DNA from: an uncultured bacterium
GTDB taxonomy: Bacteria > Planctomycetota > Uabimicrobiia > Uabimicrobiales > JABWCH01
DNA length: 64,000 nt
Reading direction: 5' to 3'
NCBI GenBank assembly: GCA_938003875.1
Contig: CALKWO010000134.1
Span: 21,137 to 85,136, forward strand
Shown here: positions 1 through 8,882 of the stretch, one piece after another
Numbering within the stretch: the stretch's first letter is position 1
How the letters are laid out: the number at the start of each line of letters is the position of its first letter
Notes under the pieces: generated by a model
What the model was told of the DNA's origin: nothing
Seen by the model: the letters and a program-made list of their open reading frames with translations, nothing else
Database searches by the model: none
Made by a program: the position numbers and the translations under genes

Positions 1-375
1 AAAAAGCGTTTTTTTGACGGCAATTGCCTTGGGTATGACTTCTCCAAACAAAATAACGCAGGCTACACTAAAAAAACCGCCCAATATAAAACTAGACTTT
101 CCATAATGTTTTTCCAGGGTAAAACTGATTGCAGTCGAGAGGCTAAAAAAACAAATATTGACCAGTGTATTCCCAAAAAGTATTACAATTAAAATCTTCC
201 TGGGATTTTGCATAAGAGAGCGAATCAGTTGCCCTGCTTTTTCTTTCTTTTCTACCATGCTCATGATTTGTATCTCAGAAAGCGAGAAAAGTGCTGCCTC
301 AGAAGCAGAAAAAAAAGCAGAAAAGCATAGGAGAATAAGCAAAAAAAGGAAAGAGAGCAGTAAGGTGATTGTCAT
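1..375 (-). CDS. DUF21 (CNNM) domain membrane protein, HlyC/CorC family, N-terminal part only
   Basis: Reading the minus strand from the ATG at 375 gives 125 uninterrupted codons to the window edge. The protein opens with a hydrophobic helix followed by FFSASEAALFSLSE, then a basic loop, a second helix containing GNTLVNI, and a third ending in GEVIPKAIAVKK. These are the hallmark sequences of the DUF21/CNNM transmembrane domain of the HlyC/CorC family, whose members are thought to move or sense magnesium or cobalt. Cytosolic CBS and CorC-HlyC domains would follow beyond the window. No clear Shine-Dalgarno is seen before the ATG, so the exact start is less certain than the family call. Confidence 0.85.
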   Translation of the reverse strand, partial: MTITLLLSFLFLLILLCFSAFFSASEAALFSLSEIQIMSMVEKKEKAGQLIRSLMQNPRKILIVILFGNTLVNICFFSLSTAISFTLEKHYGKSSFILGGFFSVACVILFGEVIPKAIAVKKTLF

Positions 376-468
376 ATTATATCAATCATGGCATGGTTAC
401 GAAATGGATTATGTCTTGTGCCAATTTTAAAAATTTAATTTTTAGCCTGGAAGGCTTATATATACTAC

Positions 469-487
469 CCCAGGGCAACGCCCTGGG
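469..487. terminator. GC-rich hairpin downstream of gspF
   Basis: Perfect 8-bp inverted repeat (CCCAGGGC / GCCCTGGG) with a 3-nt loop, just beyond the gspF stop. The T run lies on the plus-strand side (488-495), so for the minus-strand gspF transcript it is a hairpin without a clear U tract. The same core, CAGGGGCAACGCCCCTG, recurs at 1590 and in degenerate form at 54346. Confidence 0.5.
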
Positions 488-493
488 AAGTTT

Positions 494-1567
494 TTAACCA
501 ATTTTTTGAACAAGGGTAATCAAGGGCAAGAACAAGGCGATTACGATGAAACCAATGATCAAACCCATGAAGATAATCAACATAGGTTCCATCAAGCTTA
601 CCATGGAGGCAACGACAACGTCTACTTCTTCATCGTAGTTGTTGGCGATTTTAATCAACATTTTATCTAGTTCGCCTGTTTCTTCCCCTACGTCAATCAT
701 GTTGACAACGATATCATCGAACTCTCCACTTTGTGCAAGAGGCTCTGCGATGCTTTCCCCTTCCCTGATACTTTCATGTACAGCACCAATCGCATTTCCA
801 ATAACCTGGTTGCTGATAGCACTCTTGACAATCGCCAGGGCTTCCAAGATAGGCACACCTGAGCTTATCAGCGTTCCTAGCGTTCTGGTAAAGCGGCTAA
901 TAGAAGATTTACGAATGATTTCTCCAAAAAGAGGCATGGAGATAAAGATTCTATCCATTATGGCTTTACCTGCTTTGTTACTTGTAAACAGCTTATAGCC
1001 CATAATCAAAAGAATAATGAGTGCAGGAGCCAGCCACCATAAGTTTACTACGTTGTTACTTGCGGCAATCAGCATTTCTGTAATTGCAGGCAAGGGAACT
1101 TTCATGTCGGCAAAGATTTTTTTGAATTGAGGCACAACCCAAACCAGAATACCAGCAAGGATGATACCTGCAACACTTAATACTGCAACAGGATACACTG
1201 CTGCACCAACGATTCTTTTTTTCAGTTTTTGAGATTTTTCCATGAATTCTGCCAGACGGCGCAAAATGGTATCCAAAACACCACCCATTTCGCCTGCTTT
1301 AACCATATTGACAAACAAGCGATCAAAAATTTTAGGATGTTTGGAGAGTGCTTCTGAAAAAGTAGAACCGCTTTCTACGTCTTCGCCTACGCTAATCAAG
1401 GTATTTTTTAATGTTCCTGCTTTCATCTGGCCTTGCAAAATTTTTAAGCTACGCACAATAGGAAGACCTGCATCTTGCAATGTAGACAACTGTGTAGTAA
1501 AAGTGGTTAGCTGTTTAAAACTAACCCTTCCGCCAAAACCAAACAGGGTTTTTCCTGCTTTTGCCAT
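494..1567 (-). CDS. gspF: Type II secretion / type IV pilus inner-membrane platform protein (GspF/PilC)
   Basis: A 357-residue protein with two tandem T2SSF domains and three hydrophobic segments, close to the usual GspF/PilC length. The N-terminal part has the typical pattern of a short amphipathic stretch, the QLSTLQDAGLP motif and the GEMGGVLDTIL motif. The second domain repeats this as TLISSGVPILEAL and GEETGELDKML. GspF/PilC anchors the assembly ATPase at the inner membrane while pseudopilin or pilin subunits are added. The ATG at 1567 is chosen because GAAGGAG lies 7 nt upstream; the longer GTG start would swallow that site. It follows gspE on the same strand by about 90 bp, so the two are probably co-transcribed. 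Confidence 0.93.
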   Translation of the reverse strand: MAKAGKTLFGFGGRVSFKQLTTFTTQLSTLQDAGLPIVRSLKILQGQMKAGTLKNTLISVGEDVESGSTFSEALSKHPKIFDRLFVNMVKAGEMGGVLDTILRRLAEFMEKSQKLKKRIVGAAVYPVAVLSVAGIILAGILVWVVPQFKKIFADMKVPLPAITEMLIAASNNVVNLWWLAPALIILLIMGYKLFTSNKAGKAIMDRIFISMPLFGEIIRKSSISRFTRTLGTLISSGVPILEALAIVKSAISNQVIGNAIGAVHESIREGESIAEPLAQSGEFDDIVVNMIDVGEETGELDKMLIKIANNYDEEVDVVVASMVSLMEPMLIIFMGLIIGFIVIALFLPLITLVQKIG

Positions 1568-1589
1568 ATCATTCTCCTTCACTAGTTAC

Positions 1590-1637
1590 CAGGGGCAACG
1601 CCCCTGCTATTATATTTTGCCCCTTTGGGACATAGCA
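1590..1637. repeat. Compound palindrome between gspE and gspF
   Basis: CAGGGGC-AAC-GCCCCTG forms a perfect 7-bp hairpin at 1590-1606. An outer CTGCTAT (from 1604) pairs with ATAGCAG near 1631. It sits in the short gspE-gspF spacer and could be a processing or attenuation structure. The hairpin core is shared with 469-487. Confidence 0.45.
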
Positions 1638-1658
1638 GCCTGAGAACTACTGGGAATA

Positions 1659-3362
1659 TTAGAACAATGTTTCCCTGACAACTTCTTCAATAGTGGTGAT
1701 ACCATCAAAAATAGCCAACAGCCCACTTTCTCTCAAAGTACGCATCCCTTGCTCTCTGGCAAGTTCACGTACTTTATCCGTAGAAGCTCTATCCAGAATA
1801 GCCTGACGAATTGGATCTGTGCCTATCATGATTTCAAACAAAGCAGTTCTGCCACGATATCCTGTTTTATTGCAGTTATTGCATCCTTTTCCGTATGCAA
1901 ATCGTTTGCCTCCGAGATCTTCGGGCTGTAATCCTAGCTCTAAAACTTCTTCTAATTGGGGGCTATACTCGATTTTGCAGTTGTTGCAAATTCTTCTTAC
2001 AAGACGTTGAGCGATAACACCTTCTAAAGTTGCAGAAATCAAAAATGGTTCTACGCCCATATCTACAAGACGAGCGATAGAACCAGGAGCATCATTGGTA
2101 TGAAGGGTTGAAAAAACCAAGTGTCCTGTTAAGGCTGCTTCAATAGCGATACCTGCTGTTTCTTTATCACGAATTTCCCCTACGAGAATTTTATTAGGGT
2201 CTTGACGCAAGATACTACGGAGTGCTGCTGCATAAGTTAGTCCTACAGCCTGGTTCACCTGGCACTGCATGATTCCCTGAATATCATATTCTACAGGGTC
2301 TTCTGTGGTAATAATTTTGATTTCAACTCTATTCGCTTCATTCAAGGCAGAATAGAGGGTCGTTGTTTTTCCAGAACCTGTTGGGCCTGTGACCAGGACA
2401 ATACCATTGGGTTTGGCGATGAATCTGCGCATGTTCTCTAAATCTCTCTCTCTCAAGCCCACGCTTTCCAGATCCAGGTTTACGACAGTTCTATCCAAGA
2501 TACGCATTACACAACTTTCCCCGAACATCGTAGGTAGTGTAGAAACACGTAAATCAACAGGTCTGCCGCCAATGGTAAGCTCGATTCTTCCATCCTGAGG
2601 AAGACGAGTCTCTGAAATATCCAGGTTGCTCATAACCTTGATACGGGAAATCAATGCCATGGCAAGATGCAAAGGAGGAGGCATCATTTCATACAAGACA
2701 CCATCCACTCGGTACCGTATTTTGAAATCCCGCTCGAAAGGTTCAAAGTGAATATCGGAGCCTTTATCTTTAATGGCTTGCATTAAAATTAAGTTGAGAA
2801 GTTTGATTACAGGAGGAGATTCTGCCATTCTGCTTGCGTCGTCTAAATTATAGCCTTCCTTTTGTTCCTGGATTTCAGCAAGTCCTTCATCCGCAAGGTC
2901 AACAAGCAAGCTGTCTATCGTTTCTTTAGCATCAGAATAGTATTTTTCTATGGCTCTTTGTATCTGTTCCTCATTGGAAACAGCACCTTTGACTTCGCAG
3001 TGCAGCATCAGTCTAAGATCATCCAATACCTGAATATTCATAGGGTCTGCCATAGCAATCGTCAAAACATCATCTTTGAAGCTAACAGGGATGACCCTAT
3101 AGATATTTGCCATAGCTACCGGGACTTTTTGTATCATATCTGGCTGAATATCCAAAGCATCGAGATTGACAATCTCCATCCCAAATTGTTCGCCCAAAGC
3201 ACATAAAACTTCTTCGTCTGTAATCCATCCCATATCTACAAAAATCTTACCGATAGCACCACCCTTATCTCTTTGCATGGTAAGTGCCTGGCGAATTTGG
3301 GATTCATCAATTAAGTTTTTATCTTTAAGGATTTGACCTAACAGTCTATGTGGCCTATCCAT
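1659..3362 (-). CDS. gspE: Type II secretion / type IV pilus assembly ATPase (GspE/PilB)
   Basis: Hexameric ATPase that powers pseudopilus or pilus assembly. The 567-residue protein has an N-terminal MshEN/GspE-N domain (about residues 5-150). The ATPase core follows, with Walker A GPTGSGKTTTLY, the Asp box around ITTEDPVEY, Walker B ILVGEIRDKET and the His box TGHLVFSTLHTND. A four-cysteine zinc loop (CNNC ... CNNC, then KTGYRGR) is near the C terminus, as in GspE and PilB. The ATG at 3362 is preceded by AAAGGAG 6-7 nt upstream, so the 28 extra upstream codons of the open frame are not used. gspF follows directly. No pilin, GspD or GspG gene is in the window, so secretion and pilus roles cannot be separated. 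Confidence 0.94.
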   Translation of the reverse strand: MDRPHRLLGQILKDKNLIDESQIRQALTMQRDKGGAIGKIFVDMGWITDEEVLCALGEQFGMEIVNLDALDIQPDMIQKVPVAMANIYRVIPVSFKDDVLTIAMADPMNIQVLDDLRLMLHCEVKGAVSNEEQIQRAIEKYYSDAKETIDSLLVDLADEGLAEIQEQKEGYNLDDASRMAESPPVIKLLNLILMQAIKDKGSDIHFEPFERDFKIRYRVDGVLYEMMPPPLHLAMALISRIKVMSNLDISETRLPQDGRIELTIGGRPVDLRVSTLPTMFGESCVMRILDRTVVNLDLESVGLRERDLENMRRFIAKPNGIVLVTGPTGSGKTTTLYSALNEANRVEIKIITTEDPVEYDIQGIMQCQVNQAVGLTYAAALRSILRQDPNKILVGEIRDKETAGIAIEAALTGHLVFSTLHTNDAPGSIARLVDMGVEPFLISATLEGVIAQRLVRRICNNCKIEYSPQLEEVLELGLQPEDLGGKRFAYGKGCNNCNKTGYRGRTALFEIMIGTDPIRQAILDRASTDKVRELAREQGMRTLRESGLLAIFDGITTIEEVVRETLF

Positions 3363-3494
3363 TGAAACTCCTTTGCTTTTGACGCTCTTTTGTGGTTTCA
3401 GCTCCATCTTTTTGAAAGCCTGTGCCGTATTGTCAGCACAGGTCATTCTTCAATATATACTAAAACCCAATAGCTGTCAAGAAGTTATTTTTGG

Positions 3495-5684
3495 CTATAA
3501 ATTCTTTTTCAGAAATTCTGTCATTAAAGAAAAAAGATGGTAATTTAGCTTAGGATGGCTTATCCCATGCCTGGACCTGGGGTATGCCATCAGTTGAAAT
3601 TGCTTTCCAGCTTCTTGTAGGGCATAGGCAAATTGAACAGAGTTTTGGAAATGGACATTATCGTCAGTAATTCCATGTATCAGAAGAAGTTGGCCATGCA
3701 AATCTTGTGCTTTTTTCAAGACAGAGCTGGCATCATAGCCTGAAGGGTTTTTTTCAGGGAGAGACATATATCTTTCTGTATATACAGTATCGTAGTTTCT
3801 CCAATCGGTGACAGGAGCGACTGCAATTCCTGCTTTAAAATTTTTGCTATGGGTCAGGGCATAGCAGGTAAGATAACCGCCAAAACTCCATCCCCATAGG
3901 GCGATCCTTTGCGGATTTACATAGGGAAGAGCTTTAAGCCATGCTACGCCATCTTCCAGATCTTCCATTTCTTGTTTCCCTAAATTTTTATAGGATTTCC
4001 ATGCGGAAATGGCTCCTTTGCCGCTAGCCAGACGGTTGTCCATGATAAATACGATGTATCCCTTTTGGGCGAGCATCTGGTGCCATAGATATGTATTTCT
4101 ACCCCATTGATTTTTTACTTTAGGGGTTTGAGGGCCTCCATAAATATGGAAAAGGACAGGGTATTTCTTTTGGGGATTAAAATTGTCAGGATACAATACC
4201 ATTGCTTCCATGACAAAGCGATCTCGTGCTTCGACCTGTAAAAAATGGGGCATTTTCAGTTTTCGTATTTTCAGCCCAGAAGGATGGTTTTGGTAAACGC
4301 TTCGTACCCTTTTTCCATCCTGTTCATATAAATCAATTTGTGTTGGGCCAAATACATCGCTTGCATAATCGAGAAACAGGCTGTAATCCTTCGAGAATCT
4401 GGCGTTATGTGTGCCAGGTTTCTGACTGAGCTGTTTTATTTGCTTTGTTTGCCAGGAACATTCATAAATATGCTCTTGCGTGGTATTCGCCTGTGTAGAA
4501 GAAAAATATAGCTTTTGGGAGCTTTCTTTCGCTCCGTAAAATTCTCTGATTTCCCAATCTCCCGAAGTGATCTGTATGCTCTTTTTTTCTTCTGGCAAAT
4601 ACTGATATATATGCTTCCAGCCATCTCTTTCACTCAGATAGAAAAAGCTGTTATCTTGCAACCAGAAGGGAGAGCCATGGAAGTTCACCCAGGCGGGAGT
4701 TGTTTCACGAAACAAGGTTTGTATCTTTCCCTGAGAAATATCCACAAGGGAAAAATCAAGCCATGTCTGCTCTCGATTTTGCCATTGTGCCAGTAGCATA
4801 TCTCCTTGTCTGTTCCACGATACATCCACTAAAAGCAAATCTTCCTTCTCGCCATAAGTAGAAGTATCTGCCCAAACCGTTGTCTTTGGATTCCTATGAA
4901 ATATGCCTAATTGCACTTTAGGATTAGGGGTGCCTGCTTTGGGATAGGATAGGATCTCTTTCGTTTGCTCAAAAGGAACATCGTCTACGAGAGTGAAGGT
5001 TTTAACCTGGCTGCAATCCAGTTTCAAAAATGCAATCTTCTGGGAATCTGAACTCCACCAATAGCCTCGGAAGTTTCCTCTGCCAAAAATTTCTTCCTGA
5101 TAGACCCAGTCTAAAATACCATTATAGATTTTTTCATTGCCATCCTGCGTGATTCTTGTTTTTTCGAGCGTATTGACATCCATGAGATACAAATCATTCT
5201 TCACAACAAAGGCAATGCATTTCCCATCAGGGCTAAAGCTAATTTCTGTTTTGCTTTCGCCATCTTTAGTAAGCTGCACAGCTTTATTGCTTTCGATGCT
5301 ATAGTAGTACAGATCGCTATCGTGTTCTATGACAAAAGCAGTATAAAAAGGATTCCAGGAAAAAATTTCTCCTTGTTCTGCTATGGCTCTAGCCTTGTCA
5401 GGCAGGAGCAAAGAAAAGGCTTTCTCTATTTTTTCTTGGGAATACACAGGACTACTCGATCCGCTCACTGCATCTATTTTAAGCCAGACCTGCCTTTCGT
5501 TGCAGAAAACAACATAGAATTTGCTTTCTTTCAGCCATGAAATCTCTTCAGTCACACCATAAAAATCCAGCTTTTCTTCTGGATGAAAAATATCTTTAAG
5601 ACTAAGATTCTTCTTAGGCTCAGCCAATATTTCCCAAGAGGAAAAAACAATTAAACACCAAAAAAGACCAAATATCGTTTTCAT
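3495..5684 (-). CDS. Secreted dipeptidyl-peptidase IV-like S9 serine peptidase
   Basis: A 729-residue protein beginning with a signal peptide (MKTIFGLFWCLIVFSSWEI). The first two thirds match a DPP-IV-type beta-propeller: WD-like blades such as FSPDGKCIAFV and the WVYQEEIFGR stretch, whose paired glutamates bind the substrate amino terminus in DPP-IV. The alpha/beta-hydrolase domain at the C terminus carries the serine elbow GWSFGGY, the aspartate in GITDDNVHF and the histidine in PRSRHGI, so the triad is complete. Likely role: periplasmic removal of N-terminal dipeptides, often after proline. The start at 5684 follows AGGAAA and avoids overlap with rdgB; the longer reading would destroy the signal peptide. 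rdgB lies 28 bp upstream on the same strand. Confidence 0.92.
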   Translation of the reverse strand: MKTIFGLFWCLIVFSSWEILAEPKKNLSLKDIFHPEEKLDFYGVTEEISWLKESKFYVVFCNERQVWLKIDAVSGSSSPVYSQEKIEKAFSLLLPDKARAIAEQGEIFSWNPFYTAFVIEHDSDLYYYSIESNKAVQLTKDGESKTEISFSPDGKCIAFVVKNDLYLMDVNTLEKTRITQDGNEKIYNGILDWVYQEEIFGRGNFRGYWWSSDSQKIAFLKLDCSQVKTFTLVDDVPFEQTKEILSYPKAGTPNPKVQLGIFHRNPKTTVWADTSTYGEKEDLLLVDVSWNRQGDMLLAQWQNREQTWLDFSLVDISQGKIQTLFRETTPAWVNFHGSPFWLQDNSFFYLSERDGWKHIYQYLPEEKKSIQITSGDWEIREFYGAKESSQKLYFSSTQANTTQEHIYECSWQTKQIKQLSQKPGTHNARFSKDYSLFLDYASDVFGPTQIDLYEQDGKRVRSVYQNHPSGLKIRKLKMPHFLQVEARDRFVMEAMVLYPDNFNPQKKYPVLFHIYGGPQTPKVKNQWGRNTYLWHQMLAQKGYIVFIMDNRLASGKGAISAWKSYKNLGKQEMEDLEDGVAWLKALPYVNPQRIALWGWSFGGYLTCYALTHSKNFKAGIAVAPVTDWRNYDTVYTERYMSLPEKNPSGYDASSVLKKAQDLHGQLLLIHGITDDNVHFQNSVQFAYALQEAGKQFQLMAYPRSRHGISHPKLNYHLFSLMTEFLKKNL

Positions 5685-5712
5685 AGTAATTTCCTGATTC
5701 AAAAAAGACAAA

Positions 5713-6324
5713 TTATAGTTTATTGCAGACAAGGGGGAATTGTTTTTGGAATTCCTGAAGAGCCCTTGCTCTATGGCTTATAGAATTTTTAACTTGCTCG
5801 GAAAGCTCGGCAAAGGTTTGTTTATATTCGGGGATTTCAAAGAGTGGATCGTATCCAAAACCATTTTTTCCGCGAGGTTCAAAGAGAATCGTACCCTTGC
5901 ATATCCCTTCACAATGCAAAAGCAAATTTTCTCCAGAAACCAGGACAACAGTGCATCGAAAGCAGGCTTTTCTTCTTTCTATTGGGACATCATGCAATTT
6001 CTTTAATAGTTTATCGTTATTTGCCTCATAGCGTCCTTCTCCTTCTATTCCAGCCCACCTGGCAGAATGGATGCCAGGCTCTCCGTTCAGAATTTCTACT
6101 TCCAGGCCTGTATCATCGGATATGCAGGGAAGGCCACTGACTTTGGAAAAATGCTTTGCTTTGATGATCGCATTTTCTAAATAGCTATGTCCATTTTCTT
6201 CGACATCAGAGCAAATATTCCAGTCTTTTAAGCTGATGATATCCAGAGGAAAATCAGAAAGAATGCCTTTAATTTCTTGTAGCTTGTGGAGGTTGTTTGT
6301 GCCAAGCAGAATTTTCTTTTTCAT
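5713..6324 (-). CDS. rdgB: Non-canonical purine NTP pyrophosphatase (RdgB/HAM1 family)
   Basis: House-cleaning enzyme that hydrolyses ITP, dITP and XTP to monophosphates and keeps deaminated purines out of DNA and RNA. At 203 residues it is normal length for the family. Diagnostic motifs are LLGTNNLHKLQEI near the N terminus, SDDTGLEVEIL with the metal-binding acidic residues, GIHSARWAG, FGYDPLFE and SHRARAL near the C terminus. AGGAAA precedes the ATG. It is grouped with adenosine deaminase (99 bp upstream, same strand), which fits a purine-metabolism neighbourhood. Confidence 0.95.
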   Translation of the reverse strand: MKKKILLGTNNLHKLQEIKGILSDFPLDIISLKDWNICSDVEENGHSYLENAIIKAKHFSKVSGLPCISDDTGLEVEILNGEPGIHSARWAGIEGEGRYEANNDKLLKKLHDVPIERRKACFRCTVVLVSGENLLLHCEGICKGTILFEPRGKNGFGYDPLFEIPEYKQTFAELSEQVKNSISHRARALQEFQKQFPLVCNKL

Positions 6325-6389
6325 GGTATTTCCTATAGAACTATTTTTTGATAAGTAGAGAGGAAAAAAATGCAGATTTTTTTGAGAGA

Positions 6390-6420
6390 CAGGAAAAACC
6401 AGAAGTTTTTCCTGTTTTTT
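6390..6420. terminator. Hairpin with T run between rdgB and add
   Basis: CAGGAAAAAC / GTTTTTCCTG pair around a 5-nt loop (6390-6414), followed on the plus strand by six T. On the minus strand the hairpin lies just after the add stop codon, so it may end or attenuate the add transcript, although its best U tract is for plus-strand transcription. Confidence 0.45.
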
Positions 6421-6422
6421 AG

Positions 6423-7439
6423 CTATTCAATAAAAGGACGTTCTAGTCTTTGTAGAGCGGCTTTTAGTAATCTGACTTTATCACGGTATGGAAGGAACGC
6501 ACTTTTGAAGCCATAGATGACAATGTCTTTTATTTCATCCAGGGTTAAATCATATTGCCTGGCAGCAAGAAGAAGCTCGTCTGTCATGGTTGTGTTGGAC
6601 ATCAGACGATTGTCAGTATTGAGAGTGACTCTCAAATTGTAATCAAGATAAAAACGGAAAGGATGGTGGTCCAGAGAATCTACGGAATTGGTTTGTAGAT
6701 TAGAAGTCAAACAAACTTCCAGAGGAATTCTATGGTCATTTACATAGTTGAGTAAATCCCCATCTTCTGCCAGTCGCGTTCCATGTCCGATACGATGCGC
6801 TCCGCAATAGTGTATTGCCTGTGCGATGTTGGATGGCCCATAGGCTTCCCCAGCGTGGATAGTACAATTGATATTGTTGCTAAGCACCAGAGAAAAAGCC
6901 TCGACATGAGCCTTAGGAGGGTTGTTCATTTCTGCGCCAGCAAGATCGAAGGCGACAACACCTCTGTTTTTATAGGCAACACATAGCTCTGCAAGCATCT
7001 TAGATTCACTGGGATGTCTGTCTCTCATGGCGCAAATGATAACGCCAGTATGGATATTGTATTTTTTCCTGGCATCTTCCAGGCCTTCTAAGAGAGCATC
7101 CACGATTTCAGAATAGCGCAATTTTTTTTGAGTATGCAAAATAGGAGAAAAGCGTATTTCCAGATGCCATACATTTTCTTTGGCAGCATCTTCAGCAAGC
7201 TCAAAGGCCGCTCTTTTGATAGCGTCTTTGTCCTGGAGTACAGGAAGGGTAATTCCAAAAGCCTGTAGATATTCTTCCAGGCTGCTTACTCTCCTACCGC
7301 ACAATAATAGTCTTTGTAATCCTTCTTCATCATAGCAAGGCAAGGTAACGTTGTATTCCTTAGCGAGATCTATGATGGTCTGCAACCGCATAGAGCCATC
7401 TAAATGGCAATGTAAATCTGTTTTAGGAAAATTGAACAA
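6423..7439 (-). CDS. add: Adenosine deaminase
   Basis: Converts adenosine to inosine in purine salvage. The 338-residue protein has the zinc ligands of the metallo-dependent hydrolase family: LHCHLDG near the N terminus, the HAGEAYG motif, HRIGHGTRL with the catalytic-region histidine, and TLNTDNR carrying the metal-binding aspartate. Length and motif order are normal. The start codon appears to be TTG, with AGAGAG a few bases upstream. The 5' leader is occupied by a predicted group II intron ending about 20 nt before the start, so correct expression may depend on splicing or on a promoter inside or beyond it. rdgB follows downstream. Confidence 0.93.
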   Translation of the reverse strand: MFNFPKTDLHCHLDGSMRLQTIIDLAKEYNVTLPCYDEEGLQRLLLCGRRVSSLEEYLQAFGITLPVLQDKDAIKRAAFELAEDAAKENVWHLEIRFSPILHTQKKLRYSEIVDALLEGLEDARKKYNIHTGVIICAMRDRHPSESKMLAELCVAYKNRGVVAFDLAGAEMNNPPKAHVEAFSLVLSNNINCTIHAGEAYGPSNIAQAIHYCGAHRIGHGTRLAEDGDLLNYVNDHRIPLEVCLTSNLQTNSVDSLDHHPFRFYLDYNLRVTLNTDNRLMSNTTMTDELLLAARQYDLTLDEIKDIVIYGFKSAFLPYRDKVRLLKAALQRLERPFIE

Positions 7440-7460
7440 TAACTCTCTTGTGATTTATAT

Positions 7461-8274
7461 GGATAGGTAAGACTTTGATCTGATCTCTATCTTTTCCCCC
7501 CATTCACACCGTACGGGATGCTTTCACATCATACGGCGTTCCATCAGTTCGCAAGAACTGACTATAGCCCTTCCCTCCACTGGCATTTCTCCAGCTTCAC
7601 TGGTACTACGGCTTGCTGCCATAGTGCAGATTTCTTTGCAGACGATTGCTCCCTCTACACTACTTCACACGTTCCGATAGATGATTCCTTTGTTTTTTTA
7701 TGCCATATTTTAGTCTATTCTGACTTTTCTGTTGTCACAGTCTTTTTTATAAAATGCCTATAAATAACAAAGCCTGCTCTTAGCAAATTTTTCCTGTGAC
7801 AGATGAGCAGTGCTATGATAATAGCATCTGCTCCAGCAGGCGGTATTCAGCCTTATTTTTTTATAGACTATATTTCAGCCCTTAGGCCCCTGCTATTTCC
7901 CGCTTGCTATGATTTCTCACCTCTTGCCTTTCTCCAAGAGAGGTCACTCGACTCATGGTAAACAAGCAACCAAGCAAGATCATTCTTTATTTTATTGAAA
8001 TAGAGTCTTACGAGAAGTTAGATCGCAGGTTCGTCTATGTTCTCTGGAACAAATTCTAGCCTTAGGCATCAGGAACTCCGGCTGAATGTCTCAACCGACC
8101 TCAACCTGGCTTCCAACGCTTCGAGAATCGTCTCTTCCAACGCTGGCAGGTGGTTCTTAAGTATAGGTTTCATAACGAGATGGGGTAATCATTCCCTATG
8201 ATCATCTATCAGTTTTCCTAATAATAGGATCAGGCTTTCACTACGAATGATAGCTTATACCCAACGTGTCACAC
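7461..8274 (-). ncRNA. ORF-less group II intron (self-splicing ribozyme)
   Basis: The minus strand from 8274 begins GTGTGACACG, the GUGYG start of group II introns, followed by a domain-I-like stretch (for example GTAGTGAAAGCCTG). Near the 3' end it has a 34-nt domain V (7506-7539) and a domain-VI-like hairpin (about 7461-7495, GATAG ... CTATC with TTAC before the closing arm, where a branch-point A is expected). A 7-bp hairpin at 7544-7561 looks like a minimal domain IV, so there is no room for a reverse transcriptase, and no RT reading frame is present on either strand. Intron-like sequence fills the gap between the RNHCP gene and add. The exact 3' end is uncertain by a few bases; class assignment (IIC-like or another bacterial class) is not settled. 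Confidence 0.82.
7506..7539 (-). ncRNA. Group II intron domain V
   Basis: Exactly 34 nt. ACGCCGTA pairs with TACGGTGT, including the C-G, G-U, C-G catalytic triad (CGC form). Then comes a T-G pair, a 2-nt bulge (CC) on the 3' side, GATG/CATC, and a GAAA tetraloop closed by T-G. All elements of the domain V consensus are present, so the catalytic core looks intact. Confidence 0.9.
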
Positions 8275-8380
8275 CCATAATGACTCTCTTTAAAAAATGG
8301 ATATGTTTCCAAAAATTATGATATATATTCCATAAGTATACGCTAAAAGTGAAGATTTTTCCATATTTTTTTATAGACGA

Positions 8381-8680
8381 CTAGACAGAAAGCTCGATAA
8401 TTTTTTCCCAACTATCATCATCGGCTACTTTATTTTTTTGGATTTTTTTGCATTTTAAACAACGATGGGTAATGGTGTATCCTTTGCCTGTTTTCTCTAC
8501 AGAAAAAGGCTCCATCAGAGAATGGCATTCGCTAGATCTATCTCCAGGTGTGTCTCCATCTACATGCAAACTATGCAAACAATAAGGGCAGTGATTACGG
8601 CAGGTTTTTTCTACAGGGGAAACACTCTCCCCGCAATTGAGGCAAACAAAACCTTCATTGATTTTTCTACTTTTTGTCAT
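8381..8680 (-). CDS. RNHCP domain zinc-ribbon protein
   Basis: A small protein (99 residues) with the sequence that names the RNHCP family: CLNCG near residue 13, then RNHCPYCLHSLHVD, and a second CxxC (CLKCKK) near residue 77. The paired cysteine/histidine knuckles suggest a zinc-binding fold. The family is found across bacteria with no established function. The ATG at 8680 is chosen because it begins just before the conserved NEGFVC block; no good Shine-Dalgarno is visible. A longer open frame continues upstream through low-complexity AT-rich sequence that does not look coding. It lies just upstream of the intron on the same strand. Confidence 0.85.
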   Translation of the reverse strand: MTKSRKINEGFVCLNCGESVSPVEKTCRNHCPYCLHSLHVDGDTPGDRSSECHSLMEPFSVEKTGKGYTITHRCLKCKKIQKNKVADDDSWEKIIELSV

Positions 8681-8882
8681 ACAAATAAAAAAAAATAAAA
8701 ATGAAAAACCCCAATGAATAGTATCTCTAGGCATTGGGGTAATAGGGGAGGTCAGAGTTTTCTTTATTATAAAGGAATTTTTTTCCTCTGTCAATAGAGT
8801 TTGTAAAAATAAAAAAAATAAAAATGTTTTTCTTTGAAATTTCACTAATAGAGCGTAGACATAGAGCATAAGGATAAAATAA

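Noticed and set aside
158..430. Plus-strand open frame of 90 codons at the left edge
   Set aside because: It is a shadow of the minus-strand DUF21 gene, whose translation shows the family motifs; the plus frame has no recognisable features.
3363..3446. 28 extra N-terminal codons of gspE
   Set aside because: A good ribosome site and the family start both point to the ATG at 3362.
7518..7763. Plus-strand open frame of 81 codons
   Set aside because: It lies within the group II intron, antisense to domain V, and shows no protein-like composition.
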